A DNA stretch of 64,000 bases, from assembly GCF_005116505.1 (NCBI RefSeq), contig NZ_SWBR01000004.1, positions 310,001-374,000 on the forward strand. The letters run 5' to 3'. Within the stretch, counting starts at the first letter, position 1, and the number at the start of each line of letters is the position of its first letter. The notes below the pieces were generated by a model, which saw nothing but the letters and a program-made list of their open reading frames with translations, did no database searches and was not told the origin of the DNA. Source of the DNA: Pedobacter polaris. Lineage in GTDB: Bacteria; Bacteroidota; Bacteroidia; Sphingobacteriales; Sphingobacteriaceae. This document shows positions 45,358-54,024 of this stretch, in pieces. The position numbers and the translations under genes were made by a program.

Positions 45358-45440
45358 AACGACAGGATGAGTTTCTAGCTCATATTTAAAATTATATTGT
45401 GTCACAATTACACTATATTAAAAAAAAGAATGTTTAAACT

Positions 45441-45470
45441 TTTGTTTGTTTATAAAATTAGTTACATTTG
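45441..45470 (+). promoter_or_regulatory. Consensus Bacteroidota-type promoter
   Basis: TTTG at 45441-45444, an 18-base spacer and TACATTTG at 45463-45470 match the -33 TTTG/-7 TAnnTTTG consensus. Transcription would start at about 45476, in front of the small-RNA candidate. Confidence 0.65.
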
Positions 45471-45474
45471 AGCT

Positions 45475-45541
45475 TACCCTTTCGGGGGTATGTTTTTCAT
45501 AGGTAGATGTAGGGTCTGGAACTTGTTCCAGGCCCTTTTTT
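45475..45541 (+). ncRNA. Candidate small RNA of about 65 nt, or ubiX leader
   Basis: Between a consensus promoter and a good terminator lies a segment of about 65 bases without an ORF. It has a 5' hairpin (TACCC at 45475-45479 with GGGTA at 45486-45490) and ends in the terminator stem. I do not recognise the family. It could instead be an attenuator-type leader for ubiX. Confidence 0.4.
45512..45541 (+). terminator. Rho-independent terminator
   Basis: GGGTCTGGAA (45512-45521) pairs with TTCCAGGCCC (45526-45535, one T-G wobble) around CTTG, followed by TTTTTT. Confidence 0.8.
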
Positions 45542-45623
45542 GTTTTTTAGCCATTTAAATGCCTTTAAAGGCTATATCTCTATCATCCAATATGCATTAA
45601 CTATCGTATATTTGTTTGTTATT

Positions 45624-46193
45624 ATGGTAAAAAAGAAAAAAATTATTGTTTCTATTACAGGCGCAAGTGGTGCTATTTATGCTAAGGTTCTGCTAGATAC
45701 TCTATTGAACCTTTCTTCGCAGATTGAAAAAGTAGGTGTAGTAATGTCTGATAATGCCAAAGAAGTATGGCGTTTTGAATTGGGCAACGAAGAATATGAT
45801 AATTATCCTTTTACTTTTTATCAAAAAATGGATTTCAATGCCCCATTTGCATCAGGTTCTGCAAAGTACGATACCATGATCATCATTCCCTGCTCTATGG
45901 GTACATTAGGTCGTATCGCTCATGGCATATCAAATGATTTAATTTCTCGTGCAGCAGATGTAATTCTAAAAGAAAGAAGAAAATTAATTGCAGTAGTGAG
46001 AGATACACCATTTAGCTTAATTCATATCAATAATATGAAAGCAGTTACAGAAGCCGGAGGAATTATCTGTCCTGCAAACCCATCATTTTATAGTATTCCA
46101 AAAACCATTGAAGAAGTAGCACAAACCGTGGTTAGTCGTGTAATAGATTTAGCTGGTTTAGAATCTGAAAGCTATAGATGGAATGAAGAATAA
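45624..46193 (+). CDS. ubiX: UbiX-like flavin prenyltransferase
   Basis: I use ATG 45624 (MVKKKKIIVSITGASGAIY), because the family begins right at this strand; a TTG at 45540 would place 28 extra residues in the terminator region. The result is 189 residues. FMN and dimethylallyl-phosphate sites are visible (SITGASGAIYAKVLLDTLL, IIPCSMGTLGRIAHGISNDL, LIAVVRDTPFSLIH, GGIICPANPSFYS). It prenylates FMN to make the cofactor of UbiD-type decarboxylases; no ubiD is in the window. Confidence 0.92.
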   Translation: MVKKKKIIVSITGASGAIYAKVLLDTLLNLSSQIEKVGVVMSDNAKEVWRFELGNEEYDNYPFTFYQKMDFNAPFASGSAKYDTMIIIPCSMGTLGRIAHGISNDLISRAADVILKERRKLIAVVRDTPFSLIHINNMKAVTEAGGIICPANPSFYSIPKTIEEVAQTVVSRVIDLAGLESESYRWNEE

Positions 46194-46272
46194 GTTGTTC
46201 ATTGGTTCAATCGTTCATTTGTCATTTCTCGAAGCTCGCAACTCATAACCCTTAACTCATAACTAATTTTAT

Positions 46273-46288
46273 TATCTTTGCAACCTCA
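46273..46288 (+). promoter_or_regulatory. -7 promoter box immediately before mtaB
   Basis: TATCTTTG at 46273-46280 matches TAnnTTTG exactly. The mtaB ATG lies only 8 bases after it, which predicts a leaderless or nearly leaderless mRNA. Confidence 0.6.
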
Positions 46289-47608
46289 ATGAAAAAAGTT
46301 GCATTTTATACACTTGGTTGTAAGCTAAATTTCTCAGAAACCTCAACAATTGGTCGTTTATTTACCGATGCAGGTTATGCAGTAGTTGAATTTACTGATG
46401 GTGCAGATGTATATGTTATTAATACTTGCTCTGTAACAGAACATGCAGATAAAAAATGCCGCAAAGTAGTTAAAGAAGCCTTAAAGTATTCTCCTAATGC
46501 TTATGTTACTATTGTTGGCTGTTATGCACAACTAAAACCAACAGAAATAGCAGAAATTGAAGGGGTTGATATGGTATTGGGCGCTGCTGAAAAATTCAGG
46601 ATTGTTGAGTTTATTTCAGATTTAACTAAAAATCCTAAAGCTGTTGTTCATCAACAAAATATAGAGAAAGTAAACCATAATTTCATTGCAGCTTACTCTA
46701 TTGGAGATAGAACCCGTACCTTTTTAAAGGTTCAGGATGGTTGCGATTACCCTTGCACTTACTGCACAATTCCTTTGGCACGTGGTGGAAGTAGAAGTGA
46801 CACCATTGAAAATGTGGTTAATCGTGCTACGCAAATAGCTGCAAGTGGCGTAAAAGAAATTGTATTAACAGGCGTAAATCTTGGTGATTTTGGCATTAGA
46901 GAGGGACAAAGAGAAGATAAATTCTTCGATCTAGTTAAAGCACTTGATGAAGTTGAAGGAATTGAACGTATTCGTATTTCTTCTATCGAACCAAACCTGT
47001 TAAGCAATGAAATTATTGAATTTGTAGCCACGTCAAAACGATTTGTTCCACATTTCCATATCCCTTTACAATCTGGTTCTAATAAGATTTTAGGATTGAT
47101 GAAAAGACGCTACCAACGTGAATTATATACAGAGCGTGTGGCGAAAATTAAAGCAGTAATGCCAAATTGCTGTATTGGAGTTGATGTAATTGTTGGTTTT
47201 CCTGGAGAAACGCATGATGATTTTTTAGATACTTATCAATTCCTAAACGAATTGGAAATTTCTTATTTGCATGTATTTACTTATTCTGAGCGTGAGCAAA
47301 CTGAAGCAGCAATAATGAAAGGTAAAGTTACAGGAAGTACTCGCTTTGATAGAAATAAAATGTTGCATATTCTTTCTGATAAAAAAAGAAGAGCTTTTTA
47401 CCAATCTCAAATTGGTGCCACAGCACAAGTGCTTTTTGAAGACGATCAGAAAAATGGCTTTATGCATGGATTTACAAAAAACTATGTGAAAGTTAAGGCC
47501 AAGTATGATCCTGTTATGGTTAATGAACTTAAAAATGTAAAACTTGTAGAATTATTGGCAGACGGCGAAGTAGAAGTTGCCGAAATCCAAGAAGTTTTAG
47601 TGCATTAA
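46289..47608 (+). CDS. mtaB: tRNA (N6-threonylcarbamoyladenosine(37)-C2)-methylthiotransferase
   Basis: A protein of 439 residues of the methylthiotransferase family. The N-terminal UPF0004 domain has three cysteines for the auxiliary cluster (near TLGCKLN, INTCSVTEHADKKCRK and IVGCYAQLKP). The radical-SAM motif is in DGCDYPCTYCTIPLARGGSRS-type sequence (CDYPCTYC). FHIPLQSGSNKILGLMKRRY and a C-terminal TRAM-like tail follow. The KKVAFYTLGCKLN start is that of MtaB rather than MiaB or RimO. It converts t6A37 to ms2t6A37 in tRNA. Confidence 0.93.
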   Translation: MKKVAFYTLGCKLNFSETSTIGRLFTDAGYAVVEFTDGADVYVINTCSVTEHADKKCRKVVKEALKYSPNAYVTIVGCYAQLKPTEIAEIEGVDMVLGAAEKFRIVEFISDLTKNPKAVVHQQNIEKVNHNFIAAYSIGDRTRTFLKVQDGCDYPCTYCTIPLARGGSRSDTIENVVNRATQIAASGVKEIVLTGVNLGDFGIREGQREDKFFDLVKALDEVEGIERIRISSIEPNLLSNEIIEFVATSKRFVPHFHIPLQSGSNKILGLMKRRYQRELYTERVAKIKAVMPNCCIGVDVIVGFPGETHDDFLDTYQFLNELEISYLHVFTYSEREQTEAAIMKGKVTGSTRFDRNKMLHILSDKKRRAFYQSQIGATAQVLFEDDQKNGFMHGFTKNYVKVKAKYDPVMVNELKNVKLVELLADGEVEVAEIQEVLVH

Positions 47609-47700
47609 ATCTATAAATACCATCTTCATAAAAATACCTTATGAAAAATTCAGACAAAAGAAAATAGTATGTTTCTTCTGCTAGCTCATTTTTTGTATGG

Positions 47701-47800
47701 CGAATGGCGATAAGAAAGTCCGAAAGCTGTTAGCCGGGAAGTCCGAAAGATATTTTCTTTTAAAGCCTGACTTTCGGACCTCGGACTTTCGGTCTTTGAT
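47701..47800. repeat. Intergenic repeat with AAGTCCGAAAG units in both orientations
   Basis: AAGTCCGAAAG occurs at 47716-47726 and 47739-47749. Complementary CTTTCGGAC copies follow at about 47771 and in the GGACTTTCGG near 47783-47792, so the region can fold. One more forward copy is at 32465. It lies between mtaB and lgt. Confidence 0.55.
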
Positions 47801-47809
47801 TTTCTTTCC

Positions 47810-47817
47810 TATCTTCG
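47810..47817 (+). promoter_or_regulatory. -7-like box before lgt
   Basis: TATCTTCG, one base off TAnnTTTG, stands 17 bases before the lgt ATG. Confidence 0.45.
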
Positions 47818-47834
47818 CTTAAACTAATTTTTGT

Positions 47835-48989
47835 ATGTTTCCTACCGTTTCGCATTTCCTTAATTACCTTTTTGGCATTAATGTGCCGCTTCCATTTAAT
47901 ACATTTGGTGTTTTTGTAGCATTAGCATTTGTAGCAGGTTATTGGGCTTTTACTAAAGAATTGAAACGTAAAGAAGCTTTAGGTATTCTACATCCAACAA
48001 AAAAGTTGATTACCATAGGCGAACCTGTCACAGCGTTAGAATTAGCTTCCAATGCTTTTTTCGGTTTCATTATTGGCTATAAATTAATTTATGCATTGCT
48101 AAATTACAAGCTATTTGTAAGTGATGCACAAACCGTGTTACTTTCATTGAAAGGTAATTTATTAGGGGGTATCGCGCTAGCAGCATTATTTACCTATTGG
48201 GATTATAGGGAAAAAGAAAAAGCAAAATTGCCAAAACCTAAAACAGTAGAAGTTACAGTTCATCCTTATGAGTTAATGAGTAACTTGATTGTTTGGGCAG
48301 CTGTTTGGGGGTTTTTAGGCGCTAAAATATTCGATAATCTAGAGCATTGGGATTCGTTTATTAAAGATCCAATAGGTGGCCTGCTTTCGTTTAGTGGTCT
48401 AACATTTTACGGCGGTTTAATTTGCGGTGGTGCTGCAGTATTAATTATTGCAAATAGAAATGGTATAAAGCCATTACACATGCTTGATGTTGGTGGTCCG
48501 GGTATGATGCTTGCTTACAGTGTTGGTCGTATTGGTTGCCATTTATCTGGCGATGGAGACTGGGGTATTCCTAATTTAAATCCTAAACCATTTACATGGT
48601 TACCAGATTGGTTATGGGCTTATACCTATCCAAATAATGTTGCAATGGAAGGTAACCCCATGAAAGATTGCATTGATAAGTATTGCATGGAATTGGCACA
48701 CCCTGTTTATCCAACACCTATTTACGAAGTATTTTTGGCATTCATTATTTTCTTAATTCTATGGAAAATTCGTAAACGAATTAAACTGCCAGGAATGATG
48801 TTCGGTATTTATTTAATGTTTAATGGACTAGAACGCTTCTTCATCGAACTTATTCGCGTTAACTCAAAATATACAGTAGCAGGAATTCCATTTACACAAG
48901 CAGAGCTGATCTCAACTTTATTGTTTATAAGTGGATGTTTATTAGTTGCTTATTCTATTAAAAACAAAGAGAAATTAGCAAATTACTAA
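47835..48989 (+). CDS. lgt: Prolipoprotein diacylglyceryl transferase
   Basis: A protein of 384 residues, an inner-membrane enzyme with about seven helices. It has the Lgt signature around YSVGRIGCHLSGDGDWGIP (the G-R-x-G-C-x-x-x-G-D block) and LERFFIELIRVNSKYTVAG near the C terminus. It attaches diacylglycerol to the lipobox Cys of prolipoproteins, such as the SusD and small lipoproteins in this window. It is longer than E. coli Lgt, with extra sequence in the first third (RKEALGILHPTKKLITIGEP), as in other Bacteroidota. The suhB gene follows after one base. Confidence 0.93.
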   Translation: MFPTVSHFLNYLFGINVPLPFNTFGVFVALAFVAGYWAFTKELKRKEALGILHPTKKLITIGEPVTALELASNAFFGFIIGYKLIYALLNYKLFVSDAQTVLLSLKGNLLGGIALAALFTYWDYREKEKAKLPKPKTVEVTVHPYELMSNLIVWAAVWGFLGAKIFDNLEHWDSFIKDPIGGLLSFSGLTFYGGLICGGAAVLIIANRNGIKPLHMLDVGGPGMMLAYSVGRIGCHLSGDGDWGIPNLNPKPFTWLPDWLWAYTYPNNVAMEGNPMKDCIDKYCMELAHPVYPTPIYEVFLAFIIFLILWKIRKRIKLPGMMFGIYLMFNGLERFFIELIRVNSKYTVAGIPFTQAELISTLLFISGCLLVAYSIKNKEKLANY

Positions 48990-48990
48990 T

Positions 48991-49779
48991 ATGAATTACG
49001 AATTGTTGTGCTCAAAAGTTATTGCAGTAACTCGTTTAACAGGTAATTTTATTCGTAAGGAAGCGATGGCTTTCGATGCCAATGCAATAGAATATAAGGG
49101 TTTAAATGATTTGGTTTCTTATGTTGATAAGAATGCAGAGAAACAACTGGTTAGAAATTTAAGCAAGCTATTACCCGAATCTGGATTTATCACAGAAGAA
49201 GATACAGTAAACACTTTAGGTAAAACTTATACTTGGATTATTGACCCTCTAGATGGTACTACAAATTTTATTCATGGTGTGCCAACTTATGCCATCAGCA
49301 TTGCTTTATATGAGGAAAATCAACCTGTAATAGGAGTGGTTTATGAAATAAATAGAGGAGAAATGTTCTTTTCTTTTAAAGGTGGAGCGGCTTATTTAAA
49401 CAATAAAGAAATTCATGTATCTAAAAATGCTAATCTTTCTCAAAGCTTATTAGCCACTGGTTTTCCATATTATCAATTTGATAAACAACCTCAATACATG
49501 CAGTTATTTACCGAAATGATGCAAAAATGCCATGGGTTAAGACGTATTGGGTCTGCAGCAGTTGATTTAGCATATGTTGCTTGTGGTAGATTTGATGCTT
49601 TTTTTGAGTATAACTTAAATTCTTATGATGTAGCAGCTGGGGCATATCTAGTACAGCAAGCTGGTGGTAAAGTAATGAATTTTTCTGGCGGAGATGAATT
49701 CTTAGAAGCTAGAGAAATGTTGGCTACAAATGGTAATGTTACTGATCAAATTTTAGCTACAATTAAAAAGTATTTTTAG
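48991..49779 (+). CDS. suhB: Inositol monophosphatase family protein
   Basis: A protein of 262 residues with the metal-dependent phosphatase motifs: the Glu pair in GFITEEDTVN, WIIDPLDGTTNFIHGVPTYA, and SYDVAAGAYLVQQAGGKV near the C terminus. It hydrolyses myo-inositol phosphates or similar sugar phosphates. It lies directly after lgt in one transcript and is convergent with the Hsp70-like gene. The suhB name reflects the family; the true substrate is not fixed by sequence. Confidence 0.88.
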   Translation: MNYELLCSKVIAVTRLTGNFIRKEAMAFDANAIEYKGLNDLVSYVDKNAEKQLVRNLSKLLPESGFITEEDTVNTLGKTYTWIIDPLDGTTNFIHGVPTYAISIALYEENQPVIGVVYEINRGEMFFSFKGGAAYLNNKEIHVSKNANLSQSLLATGFPYYQFDKQPQYMQLFTEMMQKCHGLRRIGSAAVDLAYVACGRFDAFFEYNLNSYDVAAGAYLVQQAGGKVMNFSGGDEFLEAREMLATNGNVTDQILATIKKYF

Positions 49780-49814
49780 TTATTATCATCCTATAACAAT
49801 TGATAATCAAATTA

Positions 49815-51080
49815 TTAATCTTCAAATAAATAACCACTATAAGCCAATCCCTTTGCTACGCTTTTAAAATTATCTCCAGAATTGATCTTCAAATGCGGAA
49901 ATCTAGTTTTGAAAAGATTTTGAATTGCAGTTACCATAGATGTTCCTCCTGTTAAAAAAAGACTATCAATGTTATTTGGATTAAGATTGTTGTTGGCAAG
50001 AAATTCATCTAAATAATTACTAATGCGGTTGATATCTTTTTGGATAATACTACTGTAAGTTGCAATTGCTATTTCCTCATTAATTTTAATACCCATTTTA
50101 TTATAGTGAAAATTAGTTTTATCAAAATTTGATAGGGCAATTTTTGTCTTTTCTATAGATTGAAATATCGAGTACCCTAGGTTATTATCAATTAAGGTAA
50201 TTAGGTTTTTGAATTGAGGATCATTACCAGAATAGTAATAATAATCTTCAATGTCTTTTTTAATTCTTATACCATTAAAAAAGTTCATTTTATCCCATGA
50301 GCAGATATTTGCAAATAAAGATTTTGGCACCAATAAAGGTTTGCCAGGTGTAGTTTCGTAAATGGTGTTTTTCCCAAAATATGGAGTTCCTTTCTCCCAC
50401 ATAAATGCCGAATCAAAGCTATCTCCGCCAACATAAATACCTCCATTAGCCATCATATCTTCTTTTCTATCCTTACTTGAAACTTTAGTAGGGTCTAAAA
50501 TTAAATAAGTAAAGTCTGTTGTTCCACCTCCTAAATCGGCAACCAATACACTTTCTCTTTTTTGGATGGTTTTTTCGTAAGCAAAAGCGGCACCAATAGG
50601 CTCAAATTGAAAGCGCACTTCAGTAAAGCCAGCATTTTGTGCAGCTTTATTTAACCTTGTTTGTGCCAAAGTATCTTTCATGGTATTGTCGTCGTCAAAA
50701 AATACCGGGCGACCAATAACCGCTTTTTTACAATCGTACCCAATAATTTTATCGGCTCTTTCTTTCAGCTCTTTTAAAATTAATGCAACTAAATCTGAAG
50801 CATTATATCTTTTATTTTGAATACGGGTTTCAATAAAACTGCTTCGAGATAAAATCTGTTTAATAGATTTGATGAATCTTCCTTGCATATTGTCACTTAA
50901 ATAAGATGAAATTGCATTTTCTCCAATCACATATTTCTCTTGATTAGGACTAGATACTGAAGGGAAATAAATAAGTGAAGGAATTATGATCGTATCAACG
51001 ATTTCATTTTTTTCTTCATCTAATATAGCTAGCGCAGAGTTGGTTGTTCCAAAATCTATTCCGTATAGATACTTCTTCAT
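49815..51080 (-). CDS. Hsp70-family protein (YegD-like)
   Basis: A protein of 421 residues. Only the actin-like ATPase part of Hsp70 is present: phosphate 1 IDFGTTNSALAILDEEKN at residues about 9-26, phosphate 2 LVADLGGGTTDFTYLI, and the adenosine motif LFLTGGTSMVTAIQNLF near the C terminus. The substrate-binding domain and lid are missing, as in E. coli YegD. It is a putative chaperone of unknown client, transcribed alone. Confidence 0.88.
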   Translation of the reverse strand: MKKYLYGIDFGTTNSALAILDEEKNEIVDTIIIPSLIYFPSVSSPNQEKYVIGENAISSYLSDNMQGRFIKSIKQILSRSSFIETRIQNKRYNASDLVALILKELKERADKIIGYDCKKAVIGRPVFFDDDNTMKDTLAQTRLNKAAQNAGFTEVRFQFEPIGAAFAYEKTIQKRESVLVADLGGGTTDFTYLILDPTKVSSKDRKEDMMANGGIYVGGDSFDSAFMWEKGTPYFGKNTIYETTPGKPLLVPKSLFANICSWDKMNFFNGIRIKKDIEDYYYYSGNDPQFKNLITLIDNNLGYSIFQSIEKTKIALSNFDKTNFHYNKMGIKINEEIAIATYSSIIQKDINRISNYLDEFLANNNLNPNNIDSLFLTGGTSMVTAIQNLFKTRFPHLKINSGDNFKSVAKGLAYSGYLFED

Positions 51081-51196
51081 CTTAGGTAAGGGCTATTAAA
51101 GGATTATTGTTTAGTGGGGGCGCGAAAGTATGAAAAATACTAAATATACGGGCATAGTAAATGAAATTTGTCTTTTACATCCAGAATTTAGGCATA

Positions 51197-51232
51197 AAAA
51201 AAGAGTCTCAATTCAAATTGAGACTCTTTTTT
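51197..51232. terminator. Strong bidirectional terminator after NifU-family gene
   Basis: A 16-17 bp perfect stem with AAGAGTCTCAATT on the left and AATTGAGACTCTT on the right, and A- and T-runs at its ends. It ends the nifU-like transcript (minus strand). Confidence 0.9.
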
Positions 51233-51261
51233 ACGATTATATGCCCCTTTAGGGGATTTGG

Positions 51262-51813
51262 TTATAAAGCTTCAGAAACAACTTCTTTAACTTCTGGAAC
51301 CATTCTTTGTAGTAAATTCTGTATACCAGATTTTAAAGTAATTGTAGATGATGGACAGCCGCTGCAAGAACCTCTTAATTCTACAGTTACCACACCTTCA
51401 TCAAATGATTTGTAGGAGATTGCGCCACCATCTTGCTCAACAGCAGGACGCACGTAATCGTGTAATATTTGTTGAATTTTAATTTCCAATTCACTTCCTT
51501 CAAATGCAGGAGCTTCTTCGGCAGTACTTTCTTTTATTTTAAGTTCAGATTCTACTGCCCCTTTAACAAATTCTTTTAAAATAGCTTCTATATCAGACCA
51601 GTCTGCATCTTCAGTTTTGGTAATCGTTACAAAATTACTAGCAAAAAATACACCGTTAACAAAGTTGAATTTGAATAATTCTTTAGCAAAAGGAGATTGC
51701 TCAGCACTTTCTCTTGTCGCAAAATCTTCACTGCCATTAATTAAAAGTTTATTAACCATAAACTTCATGGTAGCAGGATTTGGCGTTTGCTCTGTATATA
51801 CGTTAATAGTCAT
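51262..51813 (-). CDS. NifU-family iron-sulfur protein (Nfu type)
   Basis: A protein of 183 residues. The N-terminal Nfu_N domain (TEQTPNPATMKFMVNKLL, residues 7-24) is joined to a C-terminal NifU-like domain with the cluster-binding CxxC at C150/C153 (LRGSCSGCPSSTITLK). It carries and hands on iron-sulfur clusters to target proteins in the cytoplasm. The domain order matches mitochondrial NFU1-type proteins rather than E. coli NfuA. Confidence 0.93.
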   Translation of the reverse strand: MTINVYTEQTPNPATMKFMVNKLLINGSEDFATRESAEQSPFAKELFKFNFVNGVFFASNFVTITKTEDADWSDIEAILKEFVKGAVESELKIKESTAEEAPAFEGSELEIKIQQILHDYVRPAVEQDGGAISYKSFDEGVVTVELRGSCSGCPSSTITLKSGIQNLLQRMVPEVKEVVSEAL

Positions 51814-51948
51814 GTCTTTAAATATTATGCTACAAAAATAATTAATTCTAATTCTAAATAGTAGATTGTAGATGTCTATTTTAGGTCATTTGTTAATTGA
51901 ACTTAGTTAACAGCAGAAAGATTAAAGCTTATAGCCTGTAACTCGCAA

Positions 51949-53295
51949 CTAAAATATTCCTGTATAATTAAAAGGTGTAATCTGTTTTAATTCAGCTCTA
52001 ATCTCAGCGCTCACCTCTAACTCGTCAATAAAGGCAGCCATGGTATGTGCTGTAATCTTTTGATTGGTGCGTGTTAAAGCCTTTAAAGCTTCGTAGGGGT
52101 TTGGATATGCTTCTCTCCTTAACACTGTTTGTATAGCCTCTGCAACAACAGCCCAGTTATTTTCTAAATCTGCATTAATGGCATCTTCATTTAAAATAAT
52201 TTTGTTTAACCCTTTTAATGTAGAAGTAATTGCAATTAAAGTATGCGCCATTGGTACACCAACATTACGTAAAACAGTGGAATCTGTCAAGTCTCTTTGC
52301 AAACGAGAAATAGGTAGTTTAGCTGCGAAAAATTCGAATAAAGCATTTGCCAAACCCGCATTTCCTTCAGCATTTTCAAAATCAATAGGATTAACCTTAT
52401 GTGGCATTGCTGATGATCCAACTTCACCTTCCTTAATTTTTTGTTTAAAGTAATTTTTAGAAATGTAAGCCCAAATATCTCTATCTAAATCTATAATAAT
52501 GTTGTTAATGCGTTTTAAAGCATCACATTGTGCAGCAAACTGATCGTAATGTTCTATTTGCGTAGTATATTGTGCACGATTTAAGCCTAATATATTATTT
52601 ACAAAATTGTTAGAAAAATCTACCCAATTTGTTTTAGGATAGGCAATGTGGTGTGCATTAAAGTTGCCCGTTGCTCCTCCAAATTTTGCACTATTTGGAA
52701 TATTTTGAAGGTTTGCCAACTGTATAGTTAAGCGTTCCGCAAAAACCATAAATTCTTTACCTAGCTTGGTGGGTGAAGCAGGTTGCCCATGTGTATGTGC
52801 TAGCAAAGGTACATCTGCCCATTCTGTAGCATGCGCTTTAATTTTATTGATCAATTCAGCAATTGCGGGATAATAAACCTCCGTTAAGCCTAGCTTAAAT
52901 GTATAAGGAATGGCTGTGTTATTGATGTCTTGAGAAGTTAAGCCAAAATGGATAAACTCTTTGTATGGCTGTAAGCCTAATTCATCAAATTTAGTTTTGA
53001 TAAAATATTCAACTGCTTTAACATCATGATTGGTAATGCTTTCTGTATCCTTTACAGTTTGCGCATCAATATCAGTAAAGTTTTGGTAAATGGATTTTAG
53101 TTTTGGATAAAGATTGGTATCGAAACTTTCAAGCCCCAGTATTTTTGCTTCACAAAGTGCGATGAAATACTCAATTTCTACAAAAATTCTGTATTTAATA
53201 AGAGCTGATTCAGAAAAGTATTCGGCAAGTTTAGCGGTTGTTTTCCTGTAACGACCATCTACTGGAGAAATGGCCTGGAGCGGAGATAAATTCAT
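51949..53295 (-). CDS. purB: Adenylosuccinate lyase
   Basis: A protein of 448 residues of the fumarase/aspartase superfamily, with the signature loop GSSAMPHKVNPIDFENAEGN, THGQPASPTKLGKEF with the catalytic His, and TSQDINNTAIPY. It acts twice in purine synthesis, releasing fumarate from SAICAR and from adenylosuccinate. The start LSPLQAISPVDGRYRKT is typical of the E. coli-like purB branch. Confidence 0.95.
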   Translation of the reverse strand: MNLSPLQAISPVDGRYRKTTAKLAEYFSESALIKYRIFVEIEYFIALCEAKILGLESFDTNLYPKLKSIYQNFTDIDAQTVKDTESITNHDVKAVEYFIKTKFDELGLQPYKEFIHFGLTSQDINNTAIPYTFKLGLTEVYYPAIAELINKIKAHATEWADVPLLAHTHGQPASPTKLGKEFMVFAERLTIQLANLQNIPNSAKFGGATGNFNAHHIAYPKTNWVDFSNNFVNNILGLNRAQYTTQIEHYDQFAAQCDALKRINNIIIDLDRDIWAYISKNYFKQKIKEGEVGSSAMPHKVNPIDFENAEGNAGLANALFEFFAAKLPISRLQRDLTDSTVLRNVGVPMAHTLIAITSTLKGLNKIILNEDAINADLENNWAVVAEAIQTVLRREAYPNPYEALKALTRTNQKITAHTMAAFIDELEVSAEIRAELKQITPFNYTGIF

Positions 53296-53380
53296 TTGAT
53301 TGAAAAAATTGATTCAGCCGCAAAGTTAACATTTATAAGGTATTTTGGAGAATGGAAGTGCTACAAAATATGCTAGAATC

Positions 53381-53414
53381 AAAAAAGGCTTCAGCAATTG
53401 CTGAAGCCTTTTTT
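53381..53414. terminator. Bidirectional rho-independent terminator
   Basis: A perfect 15-bp stem, AAAAAAGGCTTCAGC (53381-53395) with GCTGAAGCCTTTTTT (53400-53414), and an AATT loop. It ends the small lipoprotein transcript on the minus strand. Confidence 0.9.
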
Positions 53415-53430
53415 ATGTTTTTACTATTGA

Positions 53431-53622
53431 CTAGTGTTTAACAGTTGAATCAACAACAGTAGTATCAGTAGTTACAACTGTATCTTTTACAGTAGTATCA
53501 GAAGTTACAGTAGTATCAGAACCTACAGTATCAGTTGATTCACCTTTTTTCTCAGAGTTACAAGCTGCTACTGATAAAGATAATGCTAAAGCTAAAAAGC
53601 CAAATTTGAATAAGTTTTTCAT
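53431..53622 (-). CDS. Small Asp/Thr-rich lipoprotein
   Basis: A protein of 63 residues with a lipoprotein signal peptide (MKNLFKFGFLALALSLSVAAC) and a mature part that is a low-complexity run of Thr, Val, Asp and Ser (DTTV-type repeats). I do not recognise a family. An almost identical signal peptide is encoded at 53923 in a broken paralogue. Its promoter region has the two-part motif GGTTACC-N14-GTATTAA on the minus strand (53660-53687), so it is probably a target of the ECF sigma factor encoded nearby. Confidence 0.75.
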   Translation of the reverse strand: MKNLFKFGFLALALSLSVAACNSEKKGESTDTVGSDTTVTSDTTVKDTVVTTDTTVVDSTVKH

Positions 53623-53659
53623 TTTAATTTTCTGTTTAAATAATTAATTAATTTACATG

Positions 53660-53687
53660 TTAATACTGCAAAGTTAAAAAGGTAACC
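53660..53687 (-). promoter_or_regulatory. Candidate ECF promoter, copy 1 (small lipoprotein)
   Basis: On the minus strand GGTTACC (53681-53687), 14 bases, then GTATTAA (53660-53666). An overlapping TAACTTTG (53669-53676) also fits the housekeeping -7 box. Confidence 0.5.
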
Positions 53688-53720
53688 CGCAAATGTGAAA
53701 AAAAGTTAATTAATTTTTAT

Positions 53721-53923
53721 TTAGTGCTTATTCTTTATAGAATCGACATTTATTTTATTAGAATCTAACAGATTAGAATCGATTTTAGAGGTATCTATCT
53801 TAGATGTGTCTATTTTGTACTATCAACAGCGGGTGTTTTTGGCTTTGATGAAAAAAAATCACAAGCTGTTAAGGATGTAGCAATTGCGAAGGCTAGGAAG
53901 CCAAATTTGAATAAGTTTTTCAT
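53721..53923 (-). pseudogene. Frameshifted paralogue of the small lipoprotein
   Basis: From ATG at 53923 the frame gives MKNLFKFGFLAFAIATSLTA plus the lipobox Cys, then DFFSSKPKTPAVDSTK and a TAG at 53810-53812 after 37 residues. In the next frame, at the same point, the sequence continues IDTSKIDTSKIDSNLLDS to a TAA at 53721, giving the same kind of Asp/Ser/Thr/Lys-rich tail. One frameshift near 53812 restores a protein of about 67 residues like the intact one downstream. It could still make a 37-residue short lipoprotein. Confidence 0.7.
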
Positions 53924-53962
53924 GTTTCTTTTTTAATTTTAGGTTATTAAATTGATTTACAC

Positions 53963-53990
53963 TTAATGCATTAAAAATGAAAAGGTGACC
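53963..53990 (-). promoter_or_regulatory. Candidate ECF promoter, copy 2 (broken lipoprotein gene)
   Basis: On the minus strand GGTCACC (53984-53990), 14 bases, then GCATTAA (53963-53969), about 40 bases before the lipoprotein start. Each half differs by one base from the other copies. Confidence 0.45.
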
Positions 53991-54024
53991 TTGAGAAACG
54001 GAAAATATATTTTTTATTTTTTGG

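Noticed and set aside
46206..46220. An AACGATTG match (reverse strand) resembling the LacI-type operator
   Set aside because: It lies in a low-complexity GTTCATT-rich stretch before mtaB, lacks the GCnCA end and has no -7 box at the right distance. mtaB is unrelated to pectin.
51161..51415. A plus-strand 84-codon ORF across the terminator and the end of the NifU-family gene
   Set aside because: It runs through a strong terminator stem and antisense to a well-supported gene, with no recognisable protein features.
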